In this document: positions 6,101-6,545 of the stretch, piece by piece
Layout of the letters: each line of letters begins with the position of its first letter
How positions within the stretch are numbered: position 1 is the stretch's first letter
Assembly (NCBI GenBank): GCA_938008925.1
Contig: CALLIQ010000644.1
Span: forward strand, 1-6,545
DNA length: 6,545 nt
From: an uncultured Acidimicrobiales bacterium
GTDB taxonomy: Bacteria; Actinomycetota; Acidimicrobiia; Acidimicrobiales; SZUA-35
Direction of reading: 5' to 3'
Translations under genes and position numbers: made by a program
Notes under the pieces: generated by a model
The model's database searches: none
Told to the model about the DNA's origin: nothing
The model's input: the letters and a program-made list of their open reading frames with translations, nothing else

Positions 6101-6545
6101 ATGGCGACCGCCGCTCCTCCCGTGCACGTCCGCTGGCTGACCGCCTTCGTCGATCTACCGGCTGTCCACTTCGATGTCGGCGCTCAGTTCTGGCAGGACG
6201 TGACCCGCTCCGGCCGGTCGGCACCCCGTGGCGACGATGGCGAGTTCGCGACCCTGATTCCACCCGACGGTGATCCCTACCTCCGCGTGCAGCGAACCGA
6301 CGAGGGCCCCAGGATCCACCTCGATCTCCACGTCGACTCGGTCGATGAGGCTCGACGCCAGGCGGAAGCGCTGGGAGCTCGGCACTGCGACCCGTCGGTC
6401 GAGCGCGGGCACGCCATCATGACGTCACCCACCGGGATGACGTTCTGCTTCGTCGACTACCACGGCGAAGCGGCTCGAACGCTCCCGGGGCCGAGCGGAG
6501 TCGAGCACAGACTCGACCAGGTCTGCATCGATGTACCGGACGACC
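6101..6545 (+). CDS. VOC family (glyoxalase-like) protein, partial at window end
   Basis: The frame is open from ATG to the end of the window, giving 148 residues with no stop. The first VOC module covers about residues 8-120. It has opening strand VRWLTAFVDLP (10-20), a middle strand RIHLDLHVDS (71-80) followed by helix VDEARRQAEALGA, and closing strands HAIMTSPTGMTFCFVDY (104-120). This matches the glyoxalase/bleomycin-resistance (VOC) beta-alpha-beta-beta-beta pattern of the Glyoxalase_6 type. A second module begins at EHRLDQVCIDVP (135-146), so the whole protein is probably a two-module VOC protein. These proteins bind metals or sequester small molecules; the reaction is not known. The start 3 nt after the preceding gene's stop, with no intervening space, indicates co-translation with the mycothiol-dependent enzyme. 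Confidence 0.85.
   Translation, partial: MATAAPPVHVRWLTAFVDLPAVHFDVGAQFWQDVTRSGRSAPRGDDGEFATLIPPDGDPYLRVQRTDEGPRIHLDLHVDSVDEARRQAEALGARHCDPSVERGHAIMTSPTGMTFCFVDYHGEAARTLPGPSGVEHRLDQVCIDVPDD

Overview
The window is GC-rich, gene-dense bacterial chromosome. It most likely comes from an actinomycete, possibly an Acidimicrobiia-type lineage. The clues are GTG starts, strong GC bias at third codon positions that leaves long open frames on the non-coding strands, and a gene of the mycothiol-dependent maleylpyruvate isomerase family, since mycothiol is an actinobacterial thiol. The exact taxon is inference.

Layout, left to right. (1) The last 44 codons of an acyl-CoA dehydrogenase on the + strand. 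(2) Convergent to it on the - strand, a two-gene c-di-GMP signalling unit. A 305-aa protein with two GAF-like regions lies upstream, followed by a 738-aa GAF/GAF-GGDEF-EAL protein. (3) Further right, also on the - strand, a 418-aa EstB-like serine hydrolase (beta-lactamase fold), preceded by a P-loop (AAA_33/zeta-like) small-molecule kinase or ATPase. (4) Divergent from the P-loop gene on the + strand, a 240-aa mycothiol-dependent/DinB-like enzyme. It is followed after 3 nt by a VOC (glyoxalase-like) gene that runs off the window end.

The best understood functional unit is the c-di-GMP pair. The GGDEF domain keeps its metal, substrate and catalytic residues plus a product-inhibition I-site, and the EAL domain keeps all its catalytic residues. 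The protein could therefore both make and break c-di-GMP, with direction set by the sensory GAF regions. The upstream GAF protein is in the same reading frame and is separated by one TAG codon and ten sense codons. The pair therefore looks like a split or latent-fusion five-domain regulator. The MDMPI-like and VOC genes form a probable operon for small-molecule or thiol-linked chemistry. The other genes are ordinary accessory metabolism.

I see no mobile element, CRISPR array, tRNA, rRNA or defence locus. No clearly new system is supported. The points most worth checking are the TAG between the two signalling ORFs, the repeated sensory architecture, and the unresolved start of the P-loop gene, which overlaps its divergent neighbour.
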